Positions 10,965-11,013 of a stretch of DNA of 11,013 bases are shown here, piece by piece. Source of the stretch: Methanosaeta sp. NSP1 (GTDB lineage: Archaea; Halobacteriota; Methanosarcinia; Methanotrichales; Methanotrichaceae); NCBI GenBank assembly GCA_002256595.1, contig NOLC01000194.1:1-11013 (forward strand). Reading direction: 5' to 3'. The notes below the pieces were generated by a model. The model ran no database searches, was not told the origin of the DNA, and saw nothing but the letters and a program-made list of their open reading frames with translations. Each line of letters opens with the position of its first letter. Positions within the stretch are counted from its first letter, which is position 1. A program made the position numbers and the translations under genes.

Positions 10965-10974
10965 TATTTTTATT
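10965..10974 (+). promoter_or_regulatory. T-rich element after rps7: possible TATA box or U-run terminator
   Basis: TATTTTTATT lies 15 bases after the rps7 stop and stands out from the GC-rich coding DNA. It could be the TATA box of a downstream gene (the elongation factor genes commonly follow rps7), with a start expected near 10995-11000, or the U-run of an archaeal terminator. A weak inverted repeat, TGCAA (10979-10983)/TTGCA (10995-10999), follows it. The window ends too soon to decide. Confidence 0.3.
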
Positions 10975-11013
10975 CTACTGCAATATCCAGATGCTTGCAA
11001 CCTGGTTATTAAA

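Overview
The window comes from an archaeon, most likely a methanogen of the Methanosarcinales/Methanotrichales group. RNA polymerase is archaeal, with both large subunits split (B''/B' and A'/A''). A split rpoB excludes Thermococcales and Crenarchaeota. The tRNA has an archaeal-type intron and no encoded CCA, and the ribosome binding sites match the archaeal 16S tail. The family placement is an inference from remembered protein similarity, not from a search.

All genes lie on the + strand. Bases 1-1610 are the end of a branched-chain amino acid block: a 5'-truncated leuD-type isomerase small subunit, then an isopropylmalate dehydrogenase-like gene overlapping it by ATGA. A strong hairpin spans the stop codon of the second gene. 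Bases 1622-1696 are a short AT-rich spacer with two copies of a TATA-like octamer. Next comes a tRNA-Lys(UUU) gene (1697-1787) with a 17-nt intron in a good bulge-helix-bulge fold.

From 1842 to 10950 runs the archaeal RNA polymerase/ribosomal protein operon: rpoH, rpoB'', rpoB', rpoA', rpoA'', rpl30e, nusA-like, rps12, rps7. Genes overlap or nearly touch, so they are probably cotranscribed and translationally coupled. Several share an AGGTGG ribosome binding site, and at three of them it is followed by a non-ATG start. The last 63 bases are a T-rich intergenic stretch that could hold the next promoter or a terminator; in related archaea the next genes are usually elongation factor genes.

Together the operon supplies the polymerase core, an RNA-binding transcription factor and decoding-site ribosomal proteins. 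This is a conserved housekeeping region. I found no convincing undescribed system, mobile element, CRISPR array or intein. The points worth checking are the tRNA intron and its position ahead of the polymerase genes, the start-codon architecture, and the mixed specificity signatures of the two metabolic enzymes.
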